Positions 40,659 to 50,171 of a stretch of 64,000 bases of DNA are shown one piece after another; position 1 is the stretch's first letter; each line of letters starts with the position of its first letter. Under the pieces are notes generated by a model. The model searched no databases, was not told the DNA's origin, and was given only the letters and a program-made list of their open reading frames with translations. The stretch lies in contig JASLNT010000128.1 of assembly GCA_030745875.1 (NCBI GenBank), positions 23,502-87,501 on the forward strand, read 5' to 3'. The position numbers and the translations under genes are program-made. Source of the stretch: Phycisphaerae bacterium (lineage in GTDB: Bacteria; Planctomycetota; Phycisphaerae; SM23-33).

Positions 40659-42794
40659 CTACAAGGCCTTGATCACCACCAGAGTCACGTCGTCCTCCTG
40701 GGGACGGGCCTGGCGGAAGTTGCGGACTGCTTCGACGATCGTATCGTGTATCTCGGAGGCCGATGTTTCCGATGAGTCGCTCAGGAGCTTTCGCAGGCGA
40801 TCCTTACCGAACATCTCGCCATCGGTGTTTCTGGCCTCCCAGATACCGTCGGTTCCGACCAGTACAATGTCGCCCGAGGCCAGTTCGATCGGTCCGGCCT
40901 GTTCGTACGCGGTGTCCTGAAGGATTCCCAGCGGGATGCCCGTGTTGGGCAGTTCCTCGATATCTCCGTCTGCGTCCTGCAACCACAGCGCCGGATCGTG
41001 TCCTCCCGACGTCCAGACCAGCGATCGTTTCTCCGCGTCGAGCACAGCGTAGAACAGCGTCATGAACTGCCCCTCACCGGTGTCTCGCACCAGGTGGCGG
41101 TTCAGCGTTTCAAACAGCTCGCCGAGATTGGCTCCGTGTCTGGCCGCGTGGGACCGCAGCACTCCGCGCGCTGCGGCCATCAGCAGCGCGGCGCCTATGC
41201 CGTGCCCGCTTACGTCGCCCAGAGCGATCCCCAGGCGCCCGGAGCCCAGTTCGGCAAGTTCGATGAAGTCGTAGTAGTCGCCTCCGGTCTCGTCGCAGTA
41301 GATGCTTCTTCCGGCGATGTCGAATCCGTCGACCAGCGGAGAGCCCTGCGGAAGGAGATGCTGCTGGATTTCCATCGCCATTTCCAGCGACTGCTTCATC
41401 TTCTCGCGTTCGCGCAGCTTGGGTCCCATATCGTTGAAGATATCGCCCAGGGTTTCCATCTCGTCGCCCGTTCTGATTTCGACCGAGGCGCTGAAATCTC
41501 CGCCCGCCAGTTTGCCCGCCGCCTCGCTAAGCGCCAGCACCGGTCTTGTGAGCTTCCTGGCCGAAGCCAGGGCGGTTGCTATAACCACCAGCAGGACAAC
41601 CGCCATTATCACGCCGATCAGTTGCAGCAGCCCGGTGGTCTGGTCCAGCACGCGCTGCTCGGCGTTTTGGGCCTGTGCGACGATTTGGTCGTAAGGCACG
41701 ATGACCATGGCAGCGGCCTGTTCGCTCGTATTGGGGCGATGTCCGTAGGCCCACAGCGAGTCGCGTCCCTTGTACTTCATCCGCCTTACATTGGGTTTTC
41801 CGGCGTTGATGTCGGCGGTAAGGGCGGCCAGTTCCTCGGTGTCGGACGATTCCAGGATCTGGATTTTCTGCGATTGCCTCCAGTCGTCTTTGTGCTGCTG
41901 ATAACTTTTCTGAACCAGGATCAGCAGTTTGCCCTCGAGCTTTGCTTCAACCGGGGGGGGGATAATGAGCATCGCTTCGGAATTCGGCCTCCACGCTTCG
42001 GGCAGTATCAACAGGTTCAGCACCGACGCCAGAGGCACGTCGATGGCGGTTACGCCCGCGAAAGAACCGTCCGGTTTACGCACGGGTGCAGCGGCGCAGA
42101 GCGTAACGGTTCGCGTCGAGACGTCGGGCATGAGGTACCATGCGAGAGATCCTGTCGTTTTGGCGCCGAGGTACCATTCTCGCGTTCTCGGATCGTATTC
42201 TGCGGGGTATCCTCCGTGTCCGGGGTAGGACGTATGAAACCCGCTTTCCAGGCTCGTGTACTGCCAGTACATGATCGTCGGGTTCAGTTCGTAGGTGCGG
42301 CGGTACTCTTTGGGCATGGTCGAGAGTCGCGCCATGTCGGCCGCCGCGGTCTCAGCGTCGGCGTCGCGGGCCAGGAAATACACCTGGTCGCTGTAGGTGA
42401 CCTGAACCGGGCGAAACTTCCCGTCTGCGCCCAGTCGCAGGTGTTTCTTCGACGGAGCCATATCGTCCGGGAGGTCCTTCTTGTTGTCGTAATCGGATGA
42501 AAAGAGGATTCTAGGAGAGGGCGGCGGGGGTTTGGCGAGCCTGGCTTGGACGGCGGCGACTTGGACTTCCACGGCGCGCTCGACAGCACGCTGGTCGCGA
42601 TTGACGATGCGACCGTAGTCGTACACGAGTTTCTCCAACTGATCGCAGGCGTTCTGTCTGAGGGTCTCGTTGGTTTCCTTGGCGAGGCTCTGTCCGAGTC
42701 CGTGCATCGATTGGCGATAGAGTACGGCGATTATCGCCATAGGAATCAGTGCGATGCTCAGCAGGAGCGCCTGTCGTTTTTTCGCTATTGTCAT
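40659..42794 (-). CDS. dCache-HAMP-SpoIIE sensor phosphatase
   Basis: A 711-residue inner-membrane PP2C-type serine phosphatase of the RsbU class. Transmembrane segment 1 is at about 9-27, and a large periplasmic dCache-like sensor at about 30-380 contains the typical YDPRTREWYLGA. Segment 2 is at about 388-410, HAMP at 412-465, and the SpoIIE domain from about 488 (DETGGDYYDF, GDVSGHGIGAALLMA, GTDGIWEARN, EDDVTLVVIK). It should dephosphorylate an anti-sigma-antagonist in a partner-switch cascade. No STAS or anti-sigma gene is adjacent, so its partner lies elsewhere. It follows the HzsA-like gene by 70 bases. Confidence 0.92.
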   Translation of the reverse strand: MTIAKKRQALLLSIALIPMAIIAVLYRQSMHGLGQSLAKETNETLRQNACDQLEKLVYDYGRIVNRDQRAVERAVEVQVAAVQARLAKPPPPSPRILFSSDYDNKKDLPDDMAPSKKHLRLGADGKFRPVQVTYSDQVYFLARDADAETAAADMARLSTMPKEYRRTYELNPTIMYWQYTSLESGFHTSYPGHGGYPAEYDPRTREWYLGAKTTGSLAWYLMPDVSTRTVTLCAAAPVRKPDGSFAGVTAIDVPLASVLNLLILPEAWRPNSEAMLIIPPPVEAKLEGKLLILVQKSYQQHKDDWRQSQKIQILESSDTEELAALTADINAGKPNVRRMKYKGRDSLWAYGHRPNTSEQAAAMVIVPYDQIVAQAQNAEQRVLDQTTGLLQLIGVIMAVVLLVVIATALASARKLTRPVLALSEAAGKLAGGDFSASVEIRTGDEMETLGDIFNDMGPKLREREKMKQSLEMAMEIQQHLLPQGSPLVDGFDIAGRSIYCDETGGDYYDFIELAELGSGRLGIALGDVSGHGIGAALLMAAARGVLRSHAARHGANLGELFETLNRHLVRDTGEGQFMTLFYAVLDAEKRSLVWTSGGHDPALWLQDADGDIEELPNTGIPLGILQDTAYEQAGPIELASGDIVLVGTDGIWEARNTDGEMFGKDRLRKLLSDSSETSASEIHDTIVEAVRNFRQARPQEDDVTLVVIKAL

Positions 42795-42864
42795 AGCCGA
42801 TCCCCCGGCCGATCCTGTCGATCGGTCGGTTACTCAATTGTGTGCGTCCGGTTCGAACGTTTTG

Positions 42865-45800
42865 TCACCTGCCTCGCCGCTCGATCGCCTTGCACGCTTC
42901 CAGCAGCGATCGCTGCGACGCCAGTTCAGGATAGTTTTCCGCTATTGACTTGATTTTGTCCAGATGTGTTTTGTCGCAGATCTGCCCCAGTGCGACCGCG
43001 GCCTGCTGTCGAACGCACGGAGCGTTGTCGAAATCCTGGACGATCTTCATGAGGGCGTCGGCGGCTTTTGCGTCGCCTATGCGTCCCAGTGCGTGTGCGG
43101 CCGTCGCGCGATAGAACGGTTTCATCGCCTTGTACATGATGTGCGTCGGCGGGGGGTTCATGCCCAGTTTGGCTTCGGCGGGGTCCTTGTTGATCACGTC
43201 CAGCAGGGCGTCCGCCGATCCGGGATCTCGCAGCTTGCTAAGCGCTCGGGTCAGGAAGAAGCAGGTCCACGACCGTTTGCGGGACTCGGGGGCGGCGCGG
43301 AAACGCACGAGCGCCTCGCGAATGTTGGGCGCGTATTTTCGCGACATGCAAACCACCGACAGCACTTGTGCGGCGCGCGGTTCGGCGGCCAGCGGTTTGG
43401 TCGAACTCGCCGGGGGCGAGGCGGTTACCGCGGTCTTCAAAGCCGGATCGCCCTTGACGCTCTTATCGCCCAGGACCGTCAGGCAGGTCTCGACCACTGT
43501 CGACGTCATTCCGCTGCGCTGGACCACTCGCGAGGTCAGCAGTTCATAGGCGTCCGGTTCGAACAGCAGCGCCCGATCGGTGTCTATCGGGATCGAACGC
43601 GCTATCTTGTCGGTCAGAGCTTTGGTGTCGGTCGTCGCCATCGCGTCGAACGCTTCGAGTATTCGGTAGTGCACTGCAGACGGCGTGCAGCCCATCAACC
43701 AACTGTGCTCGCCTGATCGGAAACTGTAATTCCAGAAGTGCGTCAGCTTCGCCATCGAAGCGGCGAGGGCTTTTTCCGACGCCTCGGTTCCAATCCAACC
43801 GAGGGCTTCAGCCGAAGTCGCCGCCAGGTAAACCGGTTTCTGCTGGAATCCGAATTCGTGATGCCCGCGTCCGATCTTTTTGAGGGTGTTGGCGTCGAGG
43901 ATTCCGGCAAGCAGTTTGATCGCGCCGGTGTCCTTGAGATATCCCAGCGATCGCATGGCGGCCATCATTAGTCGCAGTTCGGCGTCGGGATTCTTCGCAA
44001 GCCAGCCCCGCAGCGCTGCGGCCGCCGGGGCTCGACCGATGTGTCCGAGAGTTTCCATCGCCATCTGCACTTCGGCGGCATCCTTGGATGCGAGTTTGGC
44101 GATGGCGGAGGTTTCGATCTTCTCGCGGGAGTTGGTTTTGAGCCATGCGGTCCACTTGGCGGTCTGTGCGGGGCGGTCCGAGTCGTATGCGTTGAACTCC
44201 GTGCTGTGACCGGTCAGATGCTCCAGCGCGACGTTTGCGCCCTGTGCGACCAGCGGATGCTTGTCGCTCAGCGCCGCGCTCAGCGGGGCGATCTGCTTGA
44301 ACGTTCCGCACGCCGACAGCGACATTGCGGCGGCTACTCGCACTTCGTCGGAATCATCCTTGAGCGCTGCTGTGAGAACTTCGTTGGCTCGACGGTCGCG
44401 CATTAGTCCCAGGCGTCGAACGGCTGAGAGTCTCTCGTCGACCGATTTGCTCCCCGCCAGCGCCAACAGGCGGTCCAAATCCTGTTTGCGCCCCGATGGG
44501 ATCGGTTTGGCGGCTTGGGAGGGGGTCAGGGGTTCCTGTACGAACTGGCTGATCCCGGTTACTTCGCGGAACTTGTCGAACTGGAGGTTCAGCACGCCTC
44601 CGTTGGCTCCGTTGTTCCCGCGATATCGGTGGCGGTCGCCTTGCCCGGTGAGCTTCAGCGGTCGCCCGCGCAGCGCCATCGATCGCGTGGCGGCCGGTGT
44701 GATCGTGTCGGCGGGCGTATGACACCCGACGCACGCCCGCTGTTCGCCGGGACGCGTGTAAATCCATGTGATTTCATTTATTACCGCCCGTCCTTCACCG
44801 TCTATCGCCTGGAGCGCCAAGGCTCGGTCGGCGGGCACTTCAATGTAAAACGAACCGTCAGGAGCCAGCGGAGCAGTTCCCAACTCCTGGGCCTCCACGC
44901 CGAGATGCACGTAAATGTGCTTGGTGGAGTTCAGCGTAAACGGGCGTCCCTCGAACACGCGAATCGCCTTGATCCGCGAAATGTCCGCCGACTGGTGCAG
45001 CGTGTTGCGGGCGTTCTGGCAGAACAGGAATCCGGTCTTGTCGACGCGCTTAGCGGCCGCCGGATCGATCATCGAAGGAGGGGTTATCGGTTTCTTCCGC
45101 GGACCGAGATGCATGACTGAATGCAGCAGACCGGAGGAGTATCCTCGCGAGGCATTTTCCGGTGAGGGATCGGGCAGTTCCATCTCCGAAATAGTCGCCG
45201 CCATCGCCACCGTCTGCTTGTCGGGGTCCAGAATCACGATCTGTTGTTTGGAGATGCCCGTGCAGATGAACCGTCCGTCGCCGGCGGGCGAGAAGTCGTA
45301 CGGTATGAATCCGCCCGGTGCGATCGGGTCGCCGATCTGTCGGGATGAGACGACCAGCCCGCGCTGCGAAATTGCAGCCACTTTTCCGTTGGCCATCGGG
45401 GCGGGGGACCCGAACCCGTGTTTTCTCAGCCAGTTGGAGTTCGCTTCAGCCGCTTCGTAGCGGCTGTAGGCGATCGGTTTGCGCCCCGGTCCCAGGATGG
45501 TTACGCCCGCGCTTCCGTCTATTCTTGTCTGGTGGATCTGCGTTTCTACTTTCGCCCGCTCGAAGAAGTTGTCTCCGCGGATGAACGCCAGCGCTCCGTC
45601 GGCGGTTACTCGCGGTTCGCGGTCCTGCACGATGTGCTGGGTGATCGGTTCGACGTTCTGTCCTTTCTTGTCGCAGGCGAACAGCGAGAACGCGTAGACG
45701 CCGTGATATTCTTCGCGGCTTCCGATTCTTGTCGAGCTGAACGCGATTCGCCCGTCGGGCAGTTCGGTCGGGTCGAAATCGTGGAACGGGCCCGCTGTAA

Positions 45801-46818
45801 TTTGTTTCAGGTTCGACCCGTCGGGCGAGACGCTGTAGACGTGGTAGTACGCTTCGCCCTTGGGCGCCATGGAAAAGTAAATTGTCTTTCCGTCGTACGA
45901 TACGCTCGGCGAGCCGATCATTCCGCCCTTTGCGTCGGCCAGCAGAGTCGCCTTCCCATTCGGACCCAGCGGGACCAGTGCGATCAGTTGTCGTCCAAGC
46001 GCCGCCGGGCTGGGCGTGTCGCTCTCGAAGTACGCGCGCGAGCGACGAACGTTTTGGATGTAGTTGTTCCTGTCGTGCGAACCGTGGGAGATGTATCCGC
46101 GCACGAACACTACTCCCTTTTCGAAGACCGGCCCGGAGAAGTCGGTGATCTTTTCGTATTTGACCGGCGCGCGACGGACCGGAGCCCTGCGCCCGCCTCC
46201 GCTGGGTCGCGTTCCCCAGGGACCGATTCCGTATCGGCCGAGAACTTTGGCTTTTGTCCATTGGCTTTCGTCGAAATCGATTATGTGCCAATCTTTGGCG
46301 GGCTTGTCGATCGACTTCCACGTCCCGTCGGTCACCACCGTCAGGTTCTTGGAGCCTCCGAAACTGGCGACCATTTTGACGATCAGGCCCGCCGGACCGG
46401 CTGCTGTGTTAGCCGCCTTGACCACCATCAGATTGTGCCCGCTCATCAGTTTGTCGGATATGTCGATGGTCTGTGGGAAGCTCCAGTCATCCGGAGCCGA
46501 ATCGTTCTTGGCGACCTCCTTGTTGTTCACGTAGAGCGTAAAGAGGTTGTCGGTGGTTATGATCACTCGTGCGCTTGCGGTTTTCACATCGCCAGGAAGG
46601 TCGAACGATTTGCGGAAGTAACGCGTGCACGCCGGAGCGTTGGCGGCGGGATTGCCCTTCTCTCCGGACCACCAGATCCAGTTGGCTCCGTCGAGTTTCA
46701 TCGGCTTGGGAGCCGGTTTCTTGACCGGCTTCTTAACAGGGGCTTTGGCCTTGCCGAACGAAAGCGACCCAGCCAACAACCCAACCGCAACAATACTCAA
46801 TAAAATCTTATGATTCAT
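42865..46818 (-). CDS. Secreted HzsA-like propeller protein with one CXXCH and HEAT repeats
   Basis: A 1317-residue exported protein. Signal peptide, then a Lys/Pro linker (KKPVKKPAPK), and a galactose-binding-like beta domain (about 45-200, NWIWWSGEKGNP, FRKSFDLPG). A PD40/TolB-type propeller follows (about 225-600, VSYDGKTIYFSM, DFDPTELPDGRIAFSSTR), then a CVGCH at 696-700 with HzsA-like surroundings. HEAT repeats fill about 780-1310 (DDSDEVRVAAAMSLSACG and similar). HzsA is the alpha subunit of hydrazine synthase, but the similarity is to its general layout and no hzsB/hzsC is present. Function is unknown; substrate binding at the surface is plausible. Confidence 0.75.
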   Translation of the reverse strand: MNHKILLSIVAVGLLAGSLSFGKAKAPVKKPVKKPAPKPMKLDGANWIWWSGEKGNPAANAPACTRYFRKSFDLPGDVKTASARVIITTDNLFTLYVNNKEVAKNDSAPDDWSFPQTIDISDKLMSGHNLMVVKAANTAAGPAGLIVKMVASFGGSKNLTVVTDGTWKSIDKPAKDWHIIDFDESQWTKAKVLGRYGIGPWGTRPSGGGRRAPVRRAPVKYEKITDFSGPVFEKGVVFVRGYISHGSHDRNNYIQNVRRSRAYFESDTPSPAALGRQLIALVPLGPNGKATLLADAKGGMIGSPSVSYDGKTIYFSMAPKGEAYYHVYSVSPDGSNLKQITAGPFHDFDPTELPDGRIAFSSTRIGSREEYHGVYAFSLFACDKKGQNVEPITQHIVQDREPRVTADGALAFIRGDNFFERAKVETQIHQTRIDGSAGVTILGPGRKPIAYSRYEAAEANSNWLRKHGFGSPAPMANGKVAAISQRGLVVSSRQIGDPIAPGGFIPYDFSPAGDGRFICTGISKQQIVILDPDKQTVAMAATISEMELPDPSPENASRGYSSGLLHSVMHLGPRKKPITPPSMIDPAAAKRVDKTGFLFCQNARNTLHQSADISRIKAIRVFEGRPFTLNSTKHIYVHLGVEAQELGTAPLAPDGSFYIEVPADRALALQAIDGEGRAVINEITWIYTRPGEQRACVGCHTPADTITPAATRSMALRGRPLKLTGQGDRHRYRGNNGANGGVLNLQFDKFREVTGISQFVQEPLTPSQAAKPIPSGRKQDLDRLLALAGSKSVDERLSAVRRLGLMRDRRANEVLTAALKDDSDEVRVAAAMSLSACGTFKQIAPLSAALSDKHPLVAQGANVALEHLTGHSTEFNAYDSDRPAQTAKWTAWLKTNSREKIETSAIAKLASKDAAEVQMAMETLGHIGRAPAAAALRGWLAKNPDAELRLMMAAMRSLGYLKDTGAIKLLAGILDANTLKKIGRGHHEFGFQQKPVYLAATSAEALGWIGTEASEKALAASMAKLTHFWNYSFRSGEHSWLMGCTPSAVHYRILEAFDAMATTDTKALTDKIARSIPIDTDRALLFEPDAYELLTSRVVQRSGMTSTVVETCLTVLGDKSVKGDPALKTAVTASPPASSTKPLAAEPRAAQVLSVVCMSRKYAPNIREALVRFRAAPESRKRSWTCFFLTRALSKLRDPGSADALLDVINKDPAEAKLGMNPPPTHIMYKAMKPFYRATAAHALGRIGDAKAADALMKIVQDFDNAPCVRQQAAVALGQICDKTHLDKIKSIAENYPELASQRSLLEACKAIERRGR

Positions 46819-46963
46819 CGCATAAACCTCTCGCCCATATGTTCGCCTATTACCCGCCGCCAGTCAAGGCGATCGGAAAAAGGGGCTTTGGGCTTGCAGG
46901 ATGACAAAAACGAGAGAGAATGGACAGCTACGGTGCCGGGACCAAACTGGAGCGGAGACCAAA

Positions 46964-49450
46964 ATGAACAATATGACGCGCTATACCGGAAGAATTGCAT
47001 TCATCTCACTCGTCATGGCGATGGGCGTCATGGCGGGCATGGTTTCGGCGGAAGCGAGCAAGAGCAACCTGCTCAGGACTTGTGCTTCCGAGAAGTACAA
47101 ATTCACGCCGAAAGTGCGGAGTGCGTTTCTTGCTTATGCAAGAGCCCGGGCGACGGCCGATCTGAAAGCCGCGGGCAAATCGCTGCCGAAGGAGTTCCTG
47201 GCGTGGGTCGACTCCGATCCGGAAATCCAGGCGGGAGTATACGGCGGGCACGATATGCCCGCCGACGTGCTGGTCGGTCTGTATTCCCTGAGCCTGGACC
47301 TGGGCGTCGAGAAGTTCAGAAAGTACCGCCAACTCGCTCTAGCGGCCGCCATCGTGGGCGCCAAGAGCGCATATGAGTTTGACATTACTCCGCGAAAACC
47401 GCTGAAGATCGTTATCGGCGGTGATCCGCGCAAGCCTGTGGACACCAAAGCTCCCGGCCGCAAGCTCGACAAGAACGATCACATTATCAACTTCCTGGCC
47501 GGCAACACGATCGAAGAGGAAGTAGTCGTCGGATACAAGGAGGATGTTCCCGAACTGAAGTACGACAAGCGCGGGATTGCTATCCCGGCTCCGAAGAAAC
47601 GCAAGGGCAAGAAGATCCCGGTCGTTGAGAAACGCAAGCGCTCACTGTACGCCGCCGACGTGATCGCCTCCAAGGCTCTCCAGACCAAATTCAACGCCTA
47701 CATGAAGTCCAAGGGTCATCCGACGGACATCGACTGCGGCGAGAGGGTGGTCCACTGGAAAAGTCGCGACGCCGTTCGTGGGGCCATGCGAAAGAGCATC
47801 GCCAACGCTCACAATCTGTTCCGCTCCGCGTACGAAGCAAAGGGCCTTCTGCCCGCCGGGCGAGATCCCATTCCCACGCCGGCGGAGCGAGTCGCCTACA
47901 TTATTCGAAACCACGAATACGAGTTCCCGACCGACCTCAAGGACAAGCGGAAGTGGCCTCAGTTTCCCGTCACGGCGCCCTGGGCGGTCATGACGCTGCT
48001 TGTCGACGACAACCAACCGCTGCGCGAGCGCGAAGAACGATGGGTTGCGTTCCGCGACAAGGGCGAGTTCAAGAAGTACGGTGAGTATATCGGCGGGATC
48101 GCCCAGCAGTTCGACATGCAGTCGGCCCGTCGCCTGAAGCCTCACCCGTTCACCTATCACACCGTGCAGATGATGCTCAAGGACGGAGGAGTCTGCGGGA
48201 CGATGGGCGCTATCTCCGCCCGGAGTCACGTTGCTCTGGGCGTCCCGGCCTGCCAGGCGATCCAGCCCGGACACTGCGCCATGGTCGCCTTCCAGTACGA
48301 TCCGAAGACCAAGCGTTTCGTTTGCAAAGGGCAGCAGTACGCGACCGGAGGGGATGAGAAGACCACCCCGTTCGCCCGGTGGTACTTCGGCGATGCGGGA
48401 AAAAAATACGCTCGGCGTCCGGGTTTCGGCGTACAGCCCAATCCGCGGAAACCTATGGTCTACCACCAGTCGATCGCCTGGGCGATTAACCATGGCGTCA
48501 AGGCGTTCGGCGACTCGATGATGGCGTATTACGCGTATCAGCTTCTGGATGAATCCGAGCGGAAAGGCGCCGGCCGCAAACTCCTGACCGGCGGGTTTGC
48601 GATCAATCCGTACAATTTCGTAGTCGTCGACGCCGCACAGGCAGCCGCGAACACGCCCGTAGAGCAGATCGACTTCTGGCGAACGTTTCAAACGCTGCTG
48701 ACGGCCGCAGGCGACACCGCCGGATGCAAGCCCGACGGACTGTACGCGAAAACCGTCAAGACAAAGGTCTTCGCGAGCATCGCAAAGCTGGACGTCCCTA
48801 CCGACAAGCGCGCTGCGAAGGAGGTGTTCGCATTCCTGCAGACCGAAAAATGCGACGCACCGGCGGCGATGGTCAAATACCGCCTGGCGACTGAGGGATT
48901 GGCGGTCCTGCTGACCAAAACTGAAGCCGAATTCAAGAAGCATCTGATCGACACCCGAGTCGTCGCCTCGACGGCGAACGACACCGCATGCAAGCTGATG
49001 GCCGAGGCGGTCAAGGCTACCGCAGCGGCGATCAAGGACAAGAAGCAGCGAAGGCTGTGGGCTGCGAAACTCCTCAAGCAGTCCGAAGGACGCGAGAAGT
49101 ACTTCGGGCGATGGATGCGGGTTTCGACTGACAGGTCGGTTTCGACAGTCGCCTCCCTGGCTGGTAAGCGCCTGCCCAAAGAACCCGAACTGATGCAGAA
49201 TCTCCTGGACCGCCTGACCGCCGAACTCAAGGCGTCGGTAGCCGGCAAGCGGGATCACAAGACCTGCCGCACGCTGGCTGGCAAGATCAAAGCCGCCGCC
49301 AAGTACACAAAAGACCCCGACCAGAAACGCAAATGGGCCCAGGCGTTGTCGGCGATCATCAAGGGCAAGGAAAAGTTCAACGCCCAACCGGGCAAGAAGA
49401 AACCAAGGATGATCCTGGACCCCTGCGCAAGCGAAATCCAAAGGCTCTGA
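46964..49450 (+). CDS. Secreted protein of unknown function with a Cys/His segment
   Basis: An 828-residue exported protein I cannot name. Signal peptide (about 1-28, ending VSA) follows the ATG at 46964, which has AGCGGAG 8 bases upstream; an in-frame start at 46901 is less likely. The centre has DGGVCGTMGAISARSHVALG followed by GHCAMVAF, an arrangement of Cys and His reminiscent of transglutaminase or papain-like folds, though no family is proven. The C-terminal third is Lys/Ala-rich and helical. It diverges from the HzsA-like gene over 145 bases, so the two may share regulation. Confidence 0.72.
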   Translation: MNNMTRYTGRIAFISLVMAMGVMAGMVSAEASKSNLLRTCASEKYKFTPKVRSAFLAYARARATADLKAAGKSLPKEFLAWVDSDPEIQAGVYGGHDMPADVLVGLYSLSLDLGVEKFRKYRQLALAAAIVGAKSAYEFDITPRKPLKIVIGGDPRKPVDTKAPGRKLDKNDHIINFLAGNTIEEEVVVGYKEDVPELKYDKRGIAIPAPKKRKGKKIPVVEKRKRSLYAADVIASKALQTKFNAYMKSKGHPTDIDCGERVVHWKSRDAVRGAMRKSIANAHNLFRSAYEAKGLLPAGRDPIPTPAERVAYIIRNHEYEFPTDLKDKRKWPQFPVTAPWAVMTLLVDDNQPLREREERWVAFRDKGEFKKYGEYIGGIAQQFDMQSARRLKPHPFTYHTVQMMLKDGGVCGTMGAISARSHVALGVPACQAIQPGHCAMVAFQYDPKTKRFVCKGQQYATGGDEKTTPFARWYFGDAGKKYARRPGFGVQPNPRKPMVYHQSIAWAINHGVKAFGDSMMAYYAYQLLDESERKGAGRKLLTGGFAINPYNFVVVDAAQAAANTPVEQIDFWRTFQTLLTAAGDTAGCKPDGLYAKTVKTKVFASIAKLDVPTDKRAAKEVFAFLQTEKCDAPAAMVKYRLATEGLAVLLTKTEAEFKKHLIDTRVVASTANDTACKLMAEAVKATAAAIKDKKQRRLWAAKLLKQSEGREKYFGRWMRVSTDRSVSTVASLAGKRLPKEPELMQNLLDRLTAELKASVAGKRDHKTCRTLAGKIKAAAKYTKDPDQKRKWAQALSAIIKGKEKFNAQPGKKKPRMILDPCASEIQRL

Positions 49451-49500
49451 GAGAACAGCGGTGTACGGATTTAACCGCGGATGCTGAGGATTGGTAACGG

Positions 49501-49588
49501 CGACGACGAACGACGAACGACGAACGACAACGGCGTTTTTCTAACCACGGAAAGCACGGAAGACACGGAAAATTAACGACAACGGCGA
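49501..49588 (+). repeat. Left arm of the GxxExxY cassette
   Basis: A short tandem run of the 7-mer CGAACGA-type unit (49501-49528) leads into an arm (49525-49588) that includes AACCACGGAAAGCACGGA. The arm is the near-perfect inverted copy of 50052-50114. Confidence 0.88.
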
Positions 49589-49626
49589 CAACGGCGTGCG
49601 GCTTGGGCTGCGGCTGGGGCGCGTGT

Positions 49627-50004
49627 TTACAGGACTAGTCTTTCGATTGTCGCTTTTGGGTGTGCTCCGAAGTTCACCAGGAGGCCTAGTTGGAGGTTGG
49701 CGGCTTTAAGGTAGTTTATGACCTGGGCGCGGTGTTCGGGAGTCGTTTTCTTCACCGCCTTCAGTTCAACAACGATCTTATCGTAACAGAACAGGTCAGG
49801 CTTGTAGACTTGGTCCAGGGCTTCGCCCTTGTATTTGAGCGATAAGCCCTTCTGGGCCTCAAAGGGAATTTTCCGCCTGATCAGTTCCTTTTCCATGCAC
49901 TCTTGATACACGCCCTCAAGGAACCCCGATCCCATTTCACGGTAGACTTCAAACACGGCCCCCCGTATGGCGTAACTCTCGTCGGCGAACACCAACTTCG
50001 ACAT
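49627..50004 (-). CDS. GxxExxY family protein
   Basis: A 125-residue protein of the GxxExxY family (TIGR04256), named for its motif, here GSGFLEGVYQECMEKEL. Further family signs are IVVELKAVKKTTPEHRAQVINYLKAAN and LGLLVNFGA. The KAVKK..QxxxYL core recalls PD-(D/E)XK nucleases, which is inference. The ATG at 50004 is preceded by GGGAGG at 8 bases. The gene stands alone inside a long inverted repeat (49525-49588 and 50052-50114), so it is a cassette rather than part of the neighbours. Confidence 0.92.
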   Translation of the reverse strand: MSKLVFADESYAIRGAVFEVYREMGSGFLEGVYQECMEKELIRRKIPFEAQKGLSLKYKGEALDQVYKPDLFCYDKIVVELKAVKKTTPEHRAQVINYLKAANLQLGLLVNFGAHPKATIERLVL

Positions 50005-50051
50005 ACACACACCTCCCACACGCAAGAAGCCTTAAGTCGTAACAACAGTCT

Positions 50052-50114
50052 TCGCCGTTGTCGTTAGTTTTCCGTGTCTTCCGTGCTTTCCGTGGTTAAG
50101 AAAAGCCGTTGTCG
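50052..50114 (-). repeat. Right arm of the GxxExxY cassette
   Basis: About 63 bases that are the inverted copy of 49525-49588 with only a few mismatches and one indel. The central 30 bases are identical, with CACGGAA-type units. A weaker similar stretch continues to about 50150. Confidence 0.88.
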
Positions 50115-50171
50115 TCTCCGCATCAGCATCTTCTGTGCTTACCGTGGTGGAAAGTCTTCAGTTCATCGTCG

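Noticed and set aside
47642..49441. 599-codon minus-strand open frame opposite the secreted protein gene at 46964
   Set aside because: Antisense shadow; the plus strand has a signal peptide, ribosome site and sensible composition.
49501..49590. CRISPR-like or minisatellite array
   Set aside because: Units are 7-9 bases without spacers, and the whole stretch is one arm of an inverted repeat around a gene.
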